Positions 1 to 6,484 of a DNA stretch of 11,607 bases are shown here, one piece after another. Below the pieces are notes generated by a model. It was not told where the DNA came from. It made no database searches and saw only the letters and a list, made by a program, of their open reading frames with translations. Each line of letters starts with the position of its first letter. Positions within the stretch are counted from its first letter, which is position 1. The DNA is from Acidaminococcaceae bacterium (lineage in GTDB: Bacteria; Bacillota; Negativicutes; Acidaminococcales; Acidaminococcaceae): positions 1 to 11,607 of the forward strand of contig JALCSJ010000059.1 of the NCBI GenBank assembly GCA_022653215.1. The letters run 5' to 3'. The translations under genes were made by a program, and so were the position numbers.

Positions 1-97
1 AGTATTTTACAAAGAACTAGGGGAATGTTAGTATCTAAGTATAAAGCAAGGTCAGCTGACGAATGCCGAGGGGAAAATACATAGGAGGTAGTTCATC
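1..97 (+). other. Leader of the nhaC-type transporter gene, with a strong ribosome binding site
   Basis: This is untranslated sequence before the transporter gene, cut by the window edge. A strong Shine-Dalgarno sequence, AGGAGGT, lies at 83-89, 8 bases before the ATG at 98. A perfect 10-bp palindrome, GTCAGCTGAC, lies at 51-60. A stretch around 64-72 (ATGCCGAGG) faintly recalls the GCCGAAG element of lysine riboswitches, but the rest of that fold is not recognisable. I see no convincing promoter here, so transcription probably starts upstream of the window or from a poor-consensus promoter. Confidence 0.5.
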
Positions 98-1465
98 ATG
101 AGTTCGCTTATACCATTTGCCATATTTGTAGTTGTATATTTGGGTAGTGGATTGGTTTTAGAAGCTCAGGGCGTGAAAATGGCTTTTTATCAGTTTCCTG
201 CGCCCGTAGCAGCTGTTATCGGAATTTTGGTGGCTTTTATTTTGCTTAAAGGGAAGTTTGAAGATAAGTTTAATACTTTTTTAGAAGGTTGTGGAGATTC
301 AAATATTCTCATTATGTGTGTGATTTATTTGCTGGCAGGGGCTTTTGCGGCTGTCTGCAAAGCAATGGGCGGTTTGGATGCTACTGTTAATCTTGGACTA
401 AATTATGTTCCAACTCAATATTTGGCAGCGGGTATTTTTATTATTACTGCTTTTATTTCTCTGGCTACAGGTACATCTGTAGGCAGTGTTGTAGCTGTTG
501 GACCTATTGCAATTTCCATAGCGGAAAAAACAGGCATGGGTATACCAATGCTCTTAGGGGTGGTTTTGGGAGGAAGCATGTTTGGGGATAATCTTTCGGT
601 TATTTCAGATACGACCATTGCTGCCACCAGAACTCAAGGATGCAGCATGAGAGATAAGTTTCGCTTAAATTTATGGCTAACCCTTATTCCTGCTATTATA
701 ACGGTTGTTATACTGCTTTTTACCGGGAATTCTTCTATTGGTAAGGTTGCTCTTTCAGGAGAAATAAATTATATTAAAGTATTGCCATACGTAGTGGTTT
801 TGGTAGGTGCCATAGCCGGAGGCAATGTGTTTGCCGTATTGTTTGGGGGAACTGTTTTAGCCGGTCTTATAGGGTTTTACTATGGCAGCTTTACCTGCAT
901 AACCTATGCTCAAACGATTTATGCAGGGTTTACCGGTATGACGGATATTTTCCTTTTATCTTTACTTATAGGCGGTTTGGCTAATATGATTAATAAGGCA
1001 GGGGGCATTACTGCACTTTTGAAATATGCGCAAAAATTTATTTCAGGGCGCCGGTCTGCTGAAGTAGCTATATCTGCTTTAGTTTCTCTTACTGATATTG
1101 CTGTTGCCAACAATACTGTAGCGATTATTATTAACGGAGAGGTAGCCAGGTCTTTGTGTTATAAATTCAAAGTTGATCCCAGAAGAAGCGCGGCTTTATT
1201 GGATACTTTTTCCAATGTATTCCAGGGATTGATACCTTATGGTGCTCAGATGCTGATTATCACCGGATTCACCAAAGGCAGCGTTTCCCCCATAGATTTA
1301 TTACCTCATGCCTGGTTTTTATACTTACTGTTTTTATCTTCACTAATTTCAATTTTTGTGCCATTTTCCAATGGTGTTATTGTTAAAGATCCCTGGAATT
1401 ATGAGAAACAAAAACCGGAAAGTGAAGTCAACGATGCTATTGTAGCTGAAGAAGCAATAGAATAA
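98..1465 (+). CDS. NhaC-superfamily Na+/H+ antiporter or amino-acid transporter
   Basis: This is an integral cytoplasmic-membrane secondary transporter of 455 residues, a normal length for the NhaC family (Na_H_antiporter domain, COG1757). About 11-12 hydrophobic segments span the whole protein, for example residues 4-21, 33-50, 70-87, 108-142, 150-163 and 192-208. Family hallmarks are the small-residue stretch ATGTSVGS (123-130) and the GDNLSVISDTT motif (163-173), followed by a conserved TRTQGC. An acidic hydrophilic tail (about 437-455) ends the protein. The start is supported by AGGAGGT 8 bases upstream. NhaC relatives exchange Na+ for H+, but the same superfamily includes amino-acid carriers such as LysW (lysine) and MetT (methionine), so the substrate cannot be named from sequence. 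The gene stands alone and is followed by a strong terminator. Confidence 0.88.
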   Translation: MSSLIPFAIFVVVYLGSGLVLEAQGVKMAFYQFPAPVAAVIGILVAFILLKGKFEDKFNTFLEGCGDSNILIMCVIYLLAGAFAAVCKAMGGLDATVNLGLNYVPTQYLAAGIFIITAFISLATGTSVGSVVAVGPIAISIAEKTGMGIPMLLGVVLGGSMFGDNLSVISDTTIAATRTQGCSMRDKFRLNLWLTLIPAIITVVILLFTGNSSIGKVALSGEINYIKVLPYVVVLVGAIAGGNVFAVLFGGTVLAGLIGFYYGSFTCITYAQTIYAGFTGMTDIFLLSLLIGGLANMINKAGGITALLKYAQKFISGRRSAEVAISALVSLTDIAVANNTVAIIINGEVARSLCYKFKVDPRRSAALLDTFSNVFQGLIPYGAQMLIITGFTKGSVSPIDLLPHAWFLYLLFLSSLISIFVPFSNGVIVKDPWNYEKQKPESEVNDAIVAEEAIE

Positions 1466-1504
1466 AGCATTTAATAAATTAGCAATTAGATAATCAAGAA
1501 AACC

Positions 1505-1552
1505 AAGAGGCTGTAACACAATGACTTTTATCACTGTGTTACAGCCTCTTTT
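1505..1552. terminator. Intrinsic terminator between convergent genes, probably bidirectional
   Basis: A perfect 16-bp inverted repeat has arms at 1505-1520 (AAGAGGCTGTAACACA) and 1535-1550. After one mismatch the inner TGA/TCA can add three more pairs, leaving a 6-base loop. On the + strand the stem ends in TTTT (1549-1552); on the - strand it runs into TTGGTTTTC. It lies between the stop of the transporter gene (1465) and that of the leftward exported-protein gene (1569), so it probably ends both transcripts. Confidence 0.85.
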
Positions 1553-1568
1553 AGAACAATTTTAGTAA

Positions 1569-2435
1569 TTATTTTTTTGGCTCAGCTACTGCTGCGTTAA
1601 TAACGCTTTGAGGAACAGAAACACTGTGAGTCAAAGAACCGCAGTCCAAAGTCATGGTGGACTTGTTAGTCTTCAAAATCATACCCAAAATCCAGTTGCC
1701 TAAAGCACCGGTGTGGCTTTGACGGGAAACACCGTGTTTAATAACATTTTCAAAAGCTTTCACAGGTTTGGAAATGTCGGCTTCGAATTTGGTCATACGG
1801 CCGTTGGTAATATAAACATCGCCGTACATAGGACCGCTCTTGCGCAGTTTCTCAAATTGTTCTTCGAAATCTTTATCAGTCTTCGGATCAGATTTAGCTG
1901 TTTGTTCCACAGTATGTCTGATACCCCAGTCGCTGAAAAGCTTGTTACTGTCAAAGGTAACTTTCAGATGCTCAACACCGCCGGCATTGCTGACGGATTG
2001 GACAGCACTGACAGAACCTAACAGAGAAGTAGGTTCCAAGCTGTCGCTGATGCTGCCTTTAGCAGCAGGGGAGTAGCTGTAAACCCAGGATTTAGTCTTG
2101 TCGCCGGAATGAAGCAATTCCTGATTGTAAGTTTTAATTTGGTTCCCTTCCTGAATTTCATACAGTTCAGTTACAGCAGGGGCTTGTTTTCCCATGACTG
2201 TGGTAATAACTGCGTGAGCAACATAGGGACTGGTTTGTAAATCCAATTTAACATGGCTGGTTAATGTATCGAGATGAGCGAAAGGAATCTTCATTTCAAT
2301 ATTATAGGTTCCTACAGGATCTTTCATGCGATTCAAAGCAGCAGCCAAATCGTCTTTGGGGGCAGCCAAAGCCATGCTTGAAGCCAGTACCAAGCAGCCG
2401 GCGGCCATAGTGGTAAACAATTTTCTTAATTGCAT
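1569..2435 (-). CDS. Exported protein of unknown function
   Basis: I do not recognise this 288-residue protein. Its N-terminus is a classic Sec signal peptide: a positive start (MQLRKLF), a hydrophobic core (about 9-21) and a likely signal peptidase I site after ALA at residue 24. The mature part is soluble, lacks further membrane segments and is rich in alternating beta-like stretches. It loosely recalls LolA-like or DUF6612-type lipid-binding folds, but that is a guess. The cysteine at residue 14 sits too early in the hydrophobic core, and with the wrong -3 residue, to be a lipobox. Mature protein would be released to the cell surface, or to the periplasm if the cell is diderm. The start has AGGAGAG 8 bases upstream (2444-2450, - strand). 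The gene is monocistronic, divergent from the decarboxylase operon and convergent with the transporter gene. Confidence 0.8.
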   Translation of the reverse strand: MQLRKLFTTMAAGCLVLASSMALAAPKDDLAAALNRMKDPVGTYNIEMKIPFAHLDTLTSHVKLDLQTSPYVAHAVITTVMGKQAPAVTELYEIQEGNQIKTYNQELLHSGDKTKSWVYSYSPAAKGSISDSLEPTSLLGSVSAVQSVSNAGGVEHLKVTFDSNKLFSDWGIRHTVEQTAKSDPKTDKDFEEQFEKLRKSGPMYGDVYITNGRMTKFEADISKPVKAFENVIKHGVSRQSHTGALGNWILGMILKTNKSTMTLDCGSLTHSVSVPQSVINAAVAEPKK

Positions 2436-2450
2436 CTAAATCACTCTCCT

Positions 2451-2472
2451 TAATTAAAATATATTTTAATTA
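2451..2472. repeat. Perfect 22-bp AT-only palindrome over the start region of the exported-protein gene
   Basis: The left half is TAATTAAAATA (2451-2461) and the right half is its exact complement, without a spacer. Symmetry breaks at the next base on each side. The palindrome covers four bases of the leftward -10 element (2469-2474) and the predicted transcript start, and it abuts the ribosome binding site. This is a plausible repressor operator position, but chance symmetry in AT-rich DNA is not excluded. Confidence 0.5.
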
Positions 2473-2477
2473 TATCA
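2469..2477 (-). promoter_or_regulatory. Extended -10 promoter for the exported-protein gene
   Basis: Read on the - strand this is TGATATAAT, a perfect TATAAT with the TGn extension. Any -35 element is poor (TTTTAA at about 17 bases). Transcription would start near 2462, giving a leader of about 26 bases that includes the ribosome binding site at 2444-2450. Confidence 0.55.
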
Positions 2478-2504
2478 CTAGAACAATTCAATTAAAATAG
2501 AAGA

Positions 2505-2513
2505 TGTTATAAT
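2505..2513 (+). promoter_or_regulatory. Extended -10 promoter for the decarboxylase operon
   Basis: The sequence TGTTATAAT is a perfect TATAAT with the TGn extension; the -35 region is weak. Transcription would start near 2520, about 65 bases before the preferred start codon. A second, weaker extended -10 (TGTTAAAAT, 2547-2555) would give a leader of only about 24 bases. Both sit in the divergent spacer, and this is the only good promoter seen for the eight genes that follow. Confidence 0.5.
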
Positions 2514-2572
2514 ATAGTCATACAGATGGTACTAAATGCTAATTTGTGTTAAAATAGAAAATATATCATAAT

Positions 2573-2579
2573 GGAGGAG
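2573..2579 (+). promoter_or_regulatory. Ribosome binding site deciding the decarboxylase start
   Basis: GGAGGAG overlaps the ATG at 2571 and lies 6 bases before the in-frame TTG at 2586 (3 bases before a GTG at 2583). Upstream of ATG 2571 there is only AT-rich sequence without a Shine-Dalgarno match. TTG 2586 is therefore the best-supported start. Confidence 0.6.
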
Positions 2580-2585
2580 TTTGTG

Positions 2586-4034
2586 TTGCCTAACTATAAG
2601 CCGCTTTTAGATGCAATGGAAAAATACAGAAAAGCCAAAGTTTATCCTCTTCATACACCCGGCCATAAAGGCGGGCGGGGAGCCGATGCGGATTTGTCCG
2701 CTCTTTTGGGGGCAAAGGCTTTGGCTGTAGACGTGTCTCTAATGAGTGAACTGGACGACATTCATCATCCTACAACTTATATTAAAGAAGCACAAAATTT
2801 AGCGGCCGACCTTTACGGGGCCGACCGTAGCTTTTTTGCTCCTAATGGGACAACAGGCGCCATTCATGCTATGGTTCTGGGCGCACTGAACCCGGGGGAC
2901 AAAATCCTCATTCCCAGAAATGCTCATAGGAGTGTGGTGGGAGCAGTTATTTTAGCAGGGTTAAAACCGGTTTATTTATTGCCGGCCTATGATGAAGATT
3001 GGTCCTTGAGTTTGCAGGTAACAGCAAAACAAATGGCAGAGGTTATGGACAGAGAGCCTGACATTAAAGGCGTGCTTATTACCAGTCCGAATTATTACGG
3101 AATGGCAGCAGATGTTAAGGCCATTGCCAAGGTAGTTCATGGACATGGAGCTGTGCTTTTGGTAGATGAAGCCCATGGACCCCATTTAGGATTTAGTACT
3201 ATGTTGCCGCCTTCTGCCTTGCAAAGCGGCGCTGATGCAGCCGCTCAGAGTACTCATAAAATTTTAGGGGCCTTAACCCAGTGTTCCATGCTGCACATTA
3301 AAGGTTCCGGAATTAATGGGGATCACATGGCTGCAGCTATGAGTCTGGTTACCACAACCAGTCCAAACTATTTATTGTTAGGTTCATTGGACGGAGCAAG
3401 AAGCCAGATGGCTGCAAAAGGCAAAGAACTTGTGGAGCAGGCCGTTAAGGCTGCTGAAAAACTGCGTAGGACTTTGGAGTCAGTTCAAGGCATAAAAGTT
3501 CTGGGTAAAGAAATTATAGGCAAAGGCGGGGTAGCAGATCTGGATGTCACCAAGGTTACTGCCAATGTACAAGGATTGGGCATAACCGGCATTAGGGCAG
3601 GAGAATTATTGCGCAAGGCCGGTATTGCTGTAGAACTGGTTGACCCGGCTAATGTGCTATTTCTGGTAACCTATGCTGATGATAACCGGGAATTTCCGGA
3701 AATATGTCAGCGCATAGCAGCAGTCTTAAACCAGGGACGTAAGACTGAGAAAGCATCTTTAACTATTCCCCGGCTGCCTGATATTCCTGAACAAAAGCTA
3801 ATTCCCCGGGAAGCATTTTTCGCCCAAGGTGAAACAATAGCTTTTGCCCAAAGCATCGGAAGAATTTCCAAAGAACAAATCAGTTTTTATCCACCGGGGA
3901 TACCTGTTCTGGTTCCCGGAGAAATCATTACAAAAGAAATTATAGCCTATTGCCGGTCTATGCTGGCCCTGGGCTTACCTATAAGCGGGCCGGTATCAGA
4001 AAACCTGGCCACCATTGAGGTGATTAAATTATGA
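2586..4034 (+). CDS. yaaO: Orn/Lys/Arg-type PLP decarboxylase (YaaO-like)
   Basis: This cytosolic pyridoxal-phosphate enzyme has the fold of bacterial basic amino-acid decarboxylases, which convert lysine, ornithine or arginine to cadaverine, putrescine or agmatine. The short form (482 residues) matches B. subtilis YaaO and SpeA rather than the longer E. coli enzymes. Numbering from TTG 2586, visible motifs are HTPGHKGG (23-30), NGTTGA (87-92, cofactor phosphate region), DEAHGPH (194-200, with the Asp and His that contact PLP), STHK with the Schiff-base lysine K225, and YPPGIPVLVPGE (435-446) in the C-terminal domain. Substrate is not readable from sequence. A start at ATG 2571 would add five residues but has no ribosome binding site. 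The gene heads the operon, and its stop overlaps the tmk start in ATGA. The yaaO-tmk order is that of B. subtilis. Confidence 0.9.
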   Translation: MPNYKPLLDAMEKYRKAKVYPLHTPGHKGGRGADADLSALLGAKALAVDVSLMSELDDIHHPTTYIKEAQNLAADLYGADRSFFAPNGTTGAIHAMVLGALNPGDKILIPRNAHRSVVGAVILAGLKPVYLLPAYDEDWSLSLQVTAKQMAEVMDREPDIKGVLITSPNYYGMAADVKAIAKVVHGHGAVLLVDEAHGPHLGFSTMLPPSALQSGADAAAQSTHKILGALTQCSMLHIKGSGINGDHMAAAMSLVTTTSPNYLLLGSLDGARSQMAAKGKELVEQAVKAAEKLRRTLESVQGIKVLGKEIIGKGGVADLDVTKVTANVQGLGITGIRAGELLRKAGIAVELVDPANVLFLVTYADDNREFPEICQRIAAVLNQGRKTEKASLTIPRLPDIPEQKLIPREAFFAQGETIAFAQSIGRISKEQISFYPPGIPVLVPGEIITKEIIAYCRSMLALGLPISGPVSENLATIEVIKL

Positions 4035-4648
4035 CAAAAGGTTTATTTATAACATTTGAAGGACCCGATGGCAGCGGGAAAACTACCCAAATTCATAAAG
4101 TAGCAGAATGGTTCAAAAACAAAGGCTACGAAGTAGTACTGACCAGAGAACCGGGGGGCACCAAGGCCGCAGAAGCCATTCGCCAAATCGTCCTGGATCC
4201 GAAATTCCCCATTAAAGCAGAATGCGAGACTCTGCTGTATTTGGCCGCACGGGCAGAACATGTGGAAAAAGTCATAGCTCCCGCCGTCGCCCAGGGCAAA
4301 GTGGTCCTTTGCGACAGATTCAGCGATTCTACTTTTGTCTATCAGGGACTGACTAGAGGGGTGGATATGGACGTACTAAAAACCATGAATGCTTTTGCCA
4401 CCAAAGGCCTGATTCCGGACAAGACCATTCTCCTAGACGGAGATAGCAAACAATTAGCAGTCAGACGCAGCACTCGCGGTGTAGAAGATCGTTTCGAAAT
4501 GGAAGGTTTGGCCTTCCAGGAAAAGGTCCGTCATGGATTTTTGACATTAGCGAAACTTGAACCCAAGCGTATCGTGGTTCTTGATGCCATCCGTGACCAG
4601 GATACTGTTGCTGCGGACATCTTCAAGCATCTAGAACCATTACTGTAA
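4031..4648 (+). CDS. tmk: Thymidylate kinase
   Basis: It phosphorylates dTMP to dTDP with ATP, an essential step of dTTP supply in the cytosol. The protein has 205 residues, close to the usual 205-215. It shows the P-loop GPDGSGKT (11-18), the TREPGGT segment (38-44), the DRFSDST motif (95-101) that contacts substrate, and an arginine-rich LID region (RRSTRGVEDRFE, 145-156). All key elements look intact. The start overlaps the decarboxylase stop by 4 bases (ATGA), with GAGGTG at 4017-4022 as ribosome binding site, so translation is probably coupled. HolB follows after 20 bases; in B. subtilis two small genes (yaaQ, yaaR) lie in between. Confidence 0.96.
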   Translation: MTKGLFITFEGPDGSGKTTQIHKVAEWFKNKGYEVVLTREPGGTKAAEAIRQIVLDPKFPIKAECETLLYLAARAEHVEKVIAPAVAQGKVVLCDRFSDSTFVYQGLTRGVDMDVLKTMNAFATKGLIPDKTILLDGDSKQLAVRRSTRGVEDRFEMEGLAFQEKVRHGFLTLAKLEPKRIVVLDAIRDQDTVAADIFKHLEPLL

Positions 4649-4668
4649 ACTGAGGTATACTAATAATC

Positions 4669-5658
4669 ATGTGGGATAACATAAAAGGACACCAACAGAA
4701 TAAAGAGTTCCTGAAGAGCCTCCTTCAAGGAGGCCGCTCCACTCCATCCCTTTTGTTTTACGGACCGGAAGGAGTAGGCAAACGCCTTTTAGCCAAAGCC
4801 TTTGCTAAAAGTTTTTTGTGCCTGGGCAATCCCCTGGAACCGGATAATTGCCGTTCCTGTCATGCCATGGATGCCGGCACCCACCCTGATTTGGTTCAGG
4901 TGGCCCAGCTGGCTCCCGGCAAAGAACTTCTCATTGAACAAATAAAAGACATGGCCAGACAGGCAGCTTATGCGCCAACTATGTCCACTCATAAAGTCTG
5001 CATAATTGACGGAGCTGACTTCATGAAAGCTCCTGCTGCCAACAGCCTTTTGAAACTTTTGGAAGAACCACCGGAATACTGGCTGTTCATCCTCATTGCC
5101 ACGGATATAAATAAACTCCTGCCTACGATTTTGTCCCGGGTTATCCAAAGACGTTTTACCGGTTTGGAAGATAGGGACGTAGCGGCTATTCTGGCGGAAC
5201 ATCAGGTGGAACATCCTGAAGAACTGGCTAGATTAGCGGCAGGTTCACCGGGTAAAGCTTTGGCCTATCAGCAAGCAGATGCTCTCATGTGGCGGGAAAG
5301 AGCACTGAACGTTCTGGAAAATGCCGGGAATCCGGCCATTATGGACTTTATCAGCAACCTGGAATGGCTGGACAAAGTAGGCAATCAAGAAGGTCTGACT
5401 TTTTTGGAAATGTTTTCCCTGCTTTTGCGGGATGGACTTTTCTTGAAAGACGGAACGAAATGCCAATTCTTTAACATTGACCTTGAACCGCGCTTAGAAC
5501 AGTGTTTTAAGTTGTGGACTACAGGACAAATAGAAAAAACAATTTTATGGACAGGTGAATCCTACAGGGGAATCAGAGCCCGCTGTGCGAGTAAAAGCGT
5601 TATAGAAGCACTGATTGTCAAAATCAGTCTTATGGGAAAGGAGCAAGACCGTGACTAA
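4669..5658 (+). CDS. holB: DNA polymerase III delta' subunit
   Basis: This is a clamp-loader subunit (AAA+ fold, 329 residues) that helps load the sliding clamp at the replication fork. The N-terminus shows GPEGVGKR (32-39), a P-loop with Arg in place of the usual Thr/Ser; delta' does not need ATP hydrolysis. The zinc module before GTHPD has only three cysteines (51, 61, 64), where the family usually has four. Further marks are IIDGAD (112-117), the typical LLKLLEEPP (127-135) and SRV (156-158), equivalent to the SRC motif with the trans-acting arginine. The ribosome binding site is modest: GAGGT (4652-4656) lies 12 bases from the ATG, a rather long spacing. The gene's end overlaps ricT by 8 bases. 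Confidence 0.93.
   Translation: MWDNIKGHQQNKEFLKSLLQGGRSTPSLLFYGPEGVGKRLLAKAFAKSFLCLGNPLEPDNCRSCHAMDAGTHPDLVQVAQLAPGKELLIEQIKDMARQAAYAPTMSTHKVCIIDGADFMKAPAANSLLKLLEEPPEYWLFILIATDINKLLPTILSRVIQRRFTGLEDRDVAAILAEHQVEHPEELARLAAGSPGKALAYQQADALMWRERALNVLENAGNPAIMDFISNLEWLDKVGNQEGLTFLEMFSLLLRDGLFLKDGTKCQFFNIDLEPRLEQCFKLWTTGQIEKTILWTGESYRGIRARCASKSVIEALIVKISLMGKEQDRD
5637..5643 (+). promoter_or_regulatory. Ribosome binding site deciding the ricT start
   Basis: AAAGGAG lies 7 bases before GTG 5651, inside the end of holB. The longer reading frame from ATG 5615 would add twelve residues unlike the family, while the protein from GTG 5651 begins MTKVVGIRFKKAGKIYYFDP, exactly where RicT/YaaT proteins begin. 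Confidence 0.8.
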
Positions 5659-6484
5659 AGTCGTTGGTATAAGATTTAAAAAAGCAGGAAAAATATATTA
5701 TTTTGACCCAGGTGATTTTGCTGTAAAAAAAGGTGACCATGCCATTGTAGAAACTGCTCGCGGTATAGAATACGGCGAAGTGGTACTTGATGTAAAAGAA
5801 GTGGCAGAGGAAGAATTGGCAGCACCTTTAAAGCCGTTAATCAGAAAGGCTACGGAAGCTGATGCCAAGAAAGTCGAAGAAAATAAAGTTAAAGAAAGAG
5901 AAGCTTTTAAAATTTGTGAGGAAAAAATCGCCTATCGCAAATTAGACATGCATTTGGTAAATGTAGAGTATACTTTTGACATTGGCAAAATAATTTTCTA
6001 TTTTACCGCAGACGGTAGAATCGATTTCCGTGAGCTGGTTAAAGATTTAGCAGCAATATTCCGTACCAGAATCGAACTTCGTCAGATAGGTGTCAGAGAC
6101 GAAGCTAAAATGCTGGGAGGCATAGGCTGCTGCGGCAGACCTTTGTGCTGTGCAACTTTTCTGGGGGATTTTGAGCCTGTGTCTATCCGCATGGCCAAAG
6201 ACCAGAATTTGTCCCTGAATCCTACAAAAATTTCCGGTATCTGCGGCAGATTGCTTTGCTGCCTGAAATACGAAAATGATATGTACGCAGGCAAGAAAAA
6301 ATGTAAAAGAAAAGAACCTACCACTGTGCCAAAACCCGGCATGATGGTTATGACACCCAGCGGTGAAGGTCGTGTTATGCACATCAGCCGCAGTGACCAG
6401 ACTGTTTCTGTAGAATTATCACCGGGCAATAGAATTACTGTTGGCTGGGATGAAATTGTAGAATCTTCTAAGGTAGAAGAATAA
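5651..6484 (+). CDS. ricT: RicT (YaaT), PSP1-domain RNase Y specificity factor
   Basis: In B. subtilis RicT forms a complex with RicA and RicF that binds iron-sulfur clusters and steers RNase Y in mRNA maturation; it is also needed for biofilm formation, competence and sporulation. The length here (277 residues) is close to the B. subtilis protein. The PSP1 domain fills most of the chain, beginning VVGIRFKKAGKIYYFDPGD. Two cysteine clusters carry the expected cluster ligands: GCCGRPLCC (159-167) and GICGRLLCC (196-204), with Cys 160, 161, 166, 167, 198, 203 and 204; Cys 218 follows. A charged helix (about 65-95) precedes them. The start is GTG, with AAAGGAG 7 bases upstream; it overlaps holB by 8 bases, and the stop overlaps the next start by one base (TAATG). 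RicA and RicF partners are not in this window. Confidence 0.93.
   Translation: MTKVVGIRFKKAGKIYYFDPGDFAVKKGDHAIVETARGIEYGEVVLDVKEVAEEELAAPLKPLIRKATEADAKKVEENKVKEREAFKICEEKIAYRKLDMHLVNVEYTFDIGKIIFYFTADGRIDFRELVKDLAAIFRTRIELRQIGVRDEAKMLGGIGCCGRPLCCATFLGDFEPVSIRMAKDQNLSLNPTKISGICGRLLCCLKYENDMYAGKKKCKRKEPTTVPKPGMMVMTPSGEGRVMHISRSDQTVSVELSPGNRITVGWDEIVESSKVEE

Noticed and set aside
1..97. Possible lysine riboswitch before the transporter gene (GCCGAGG at 66-72 resembles the conserved GCCGAAG).
   Set aside because: In lysine riboswitches this element is followed by about 90 bases with two more helices; here the ribosome binding site follows after about 10 bases. No other conserved elements are visible.
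1713..2076. Two short + strand frames opposite the exported-protein gene.
   Set aside because: They overlap a gene with a clear signal peptide and ribosome binding site on the other strand, and their products show no domain character.
2394..2396. Lipoprotein lipobox in the exported protein (AAGC, Cys 14).
   Set aside because: The -3 residue is Ala instead of Leu-like, and the hydrophobic core continues after the cysteine to a good AxA-type cleavage site (ALA) at residue 24.
2492..2559. An 11-bp direct repeat TTAAAATAGAA at 2492-2502 and 2549-2559 in the divergent spacer.
   Set aside because: The repeat is short and AT-rich, its copies overlap sequence that resembles promoter elements, and the spacing shows no clear pattern; chance is a sufficient explanation.
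5615..5650. Longer ricT start at ATG 5615.
   Set aside because: The twelve added residues are not family-like, and GTG 5651 has a well-placed AAAGGAG and matches the N-terminus of known RicT proteins.
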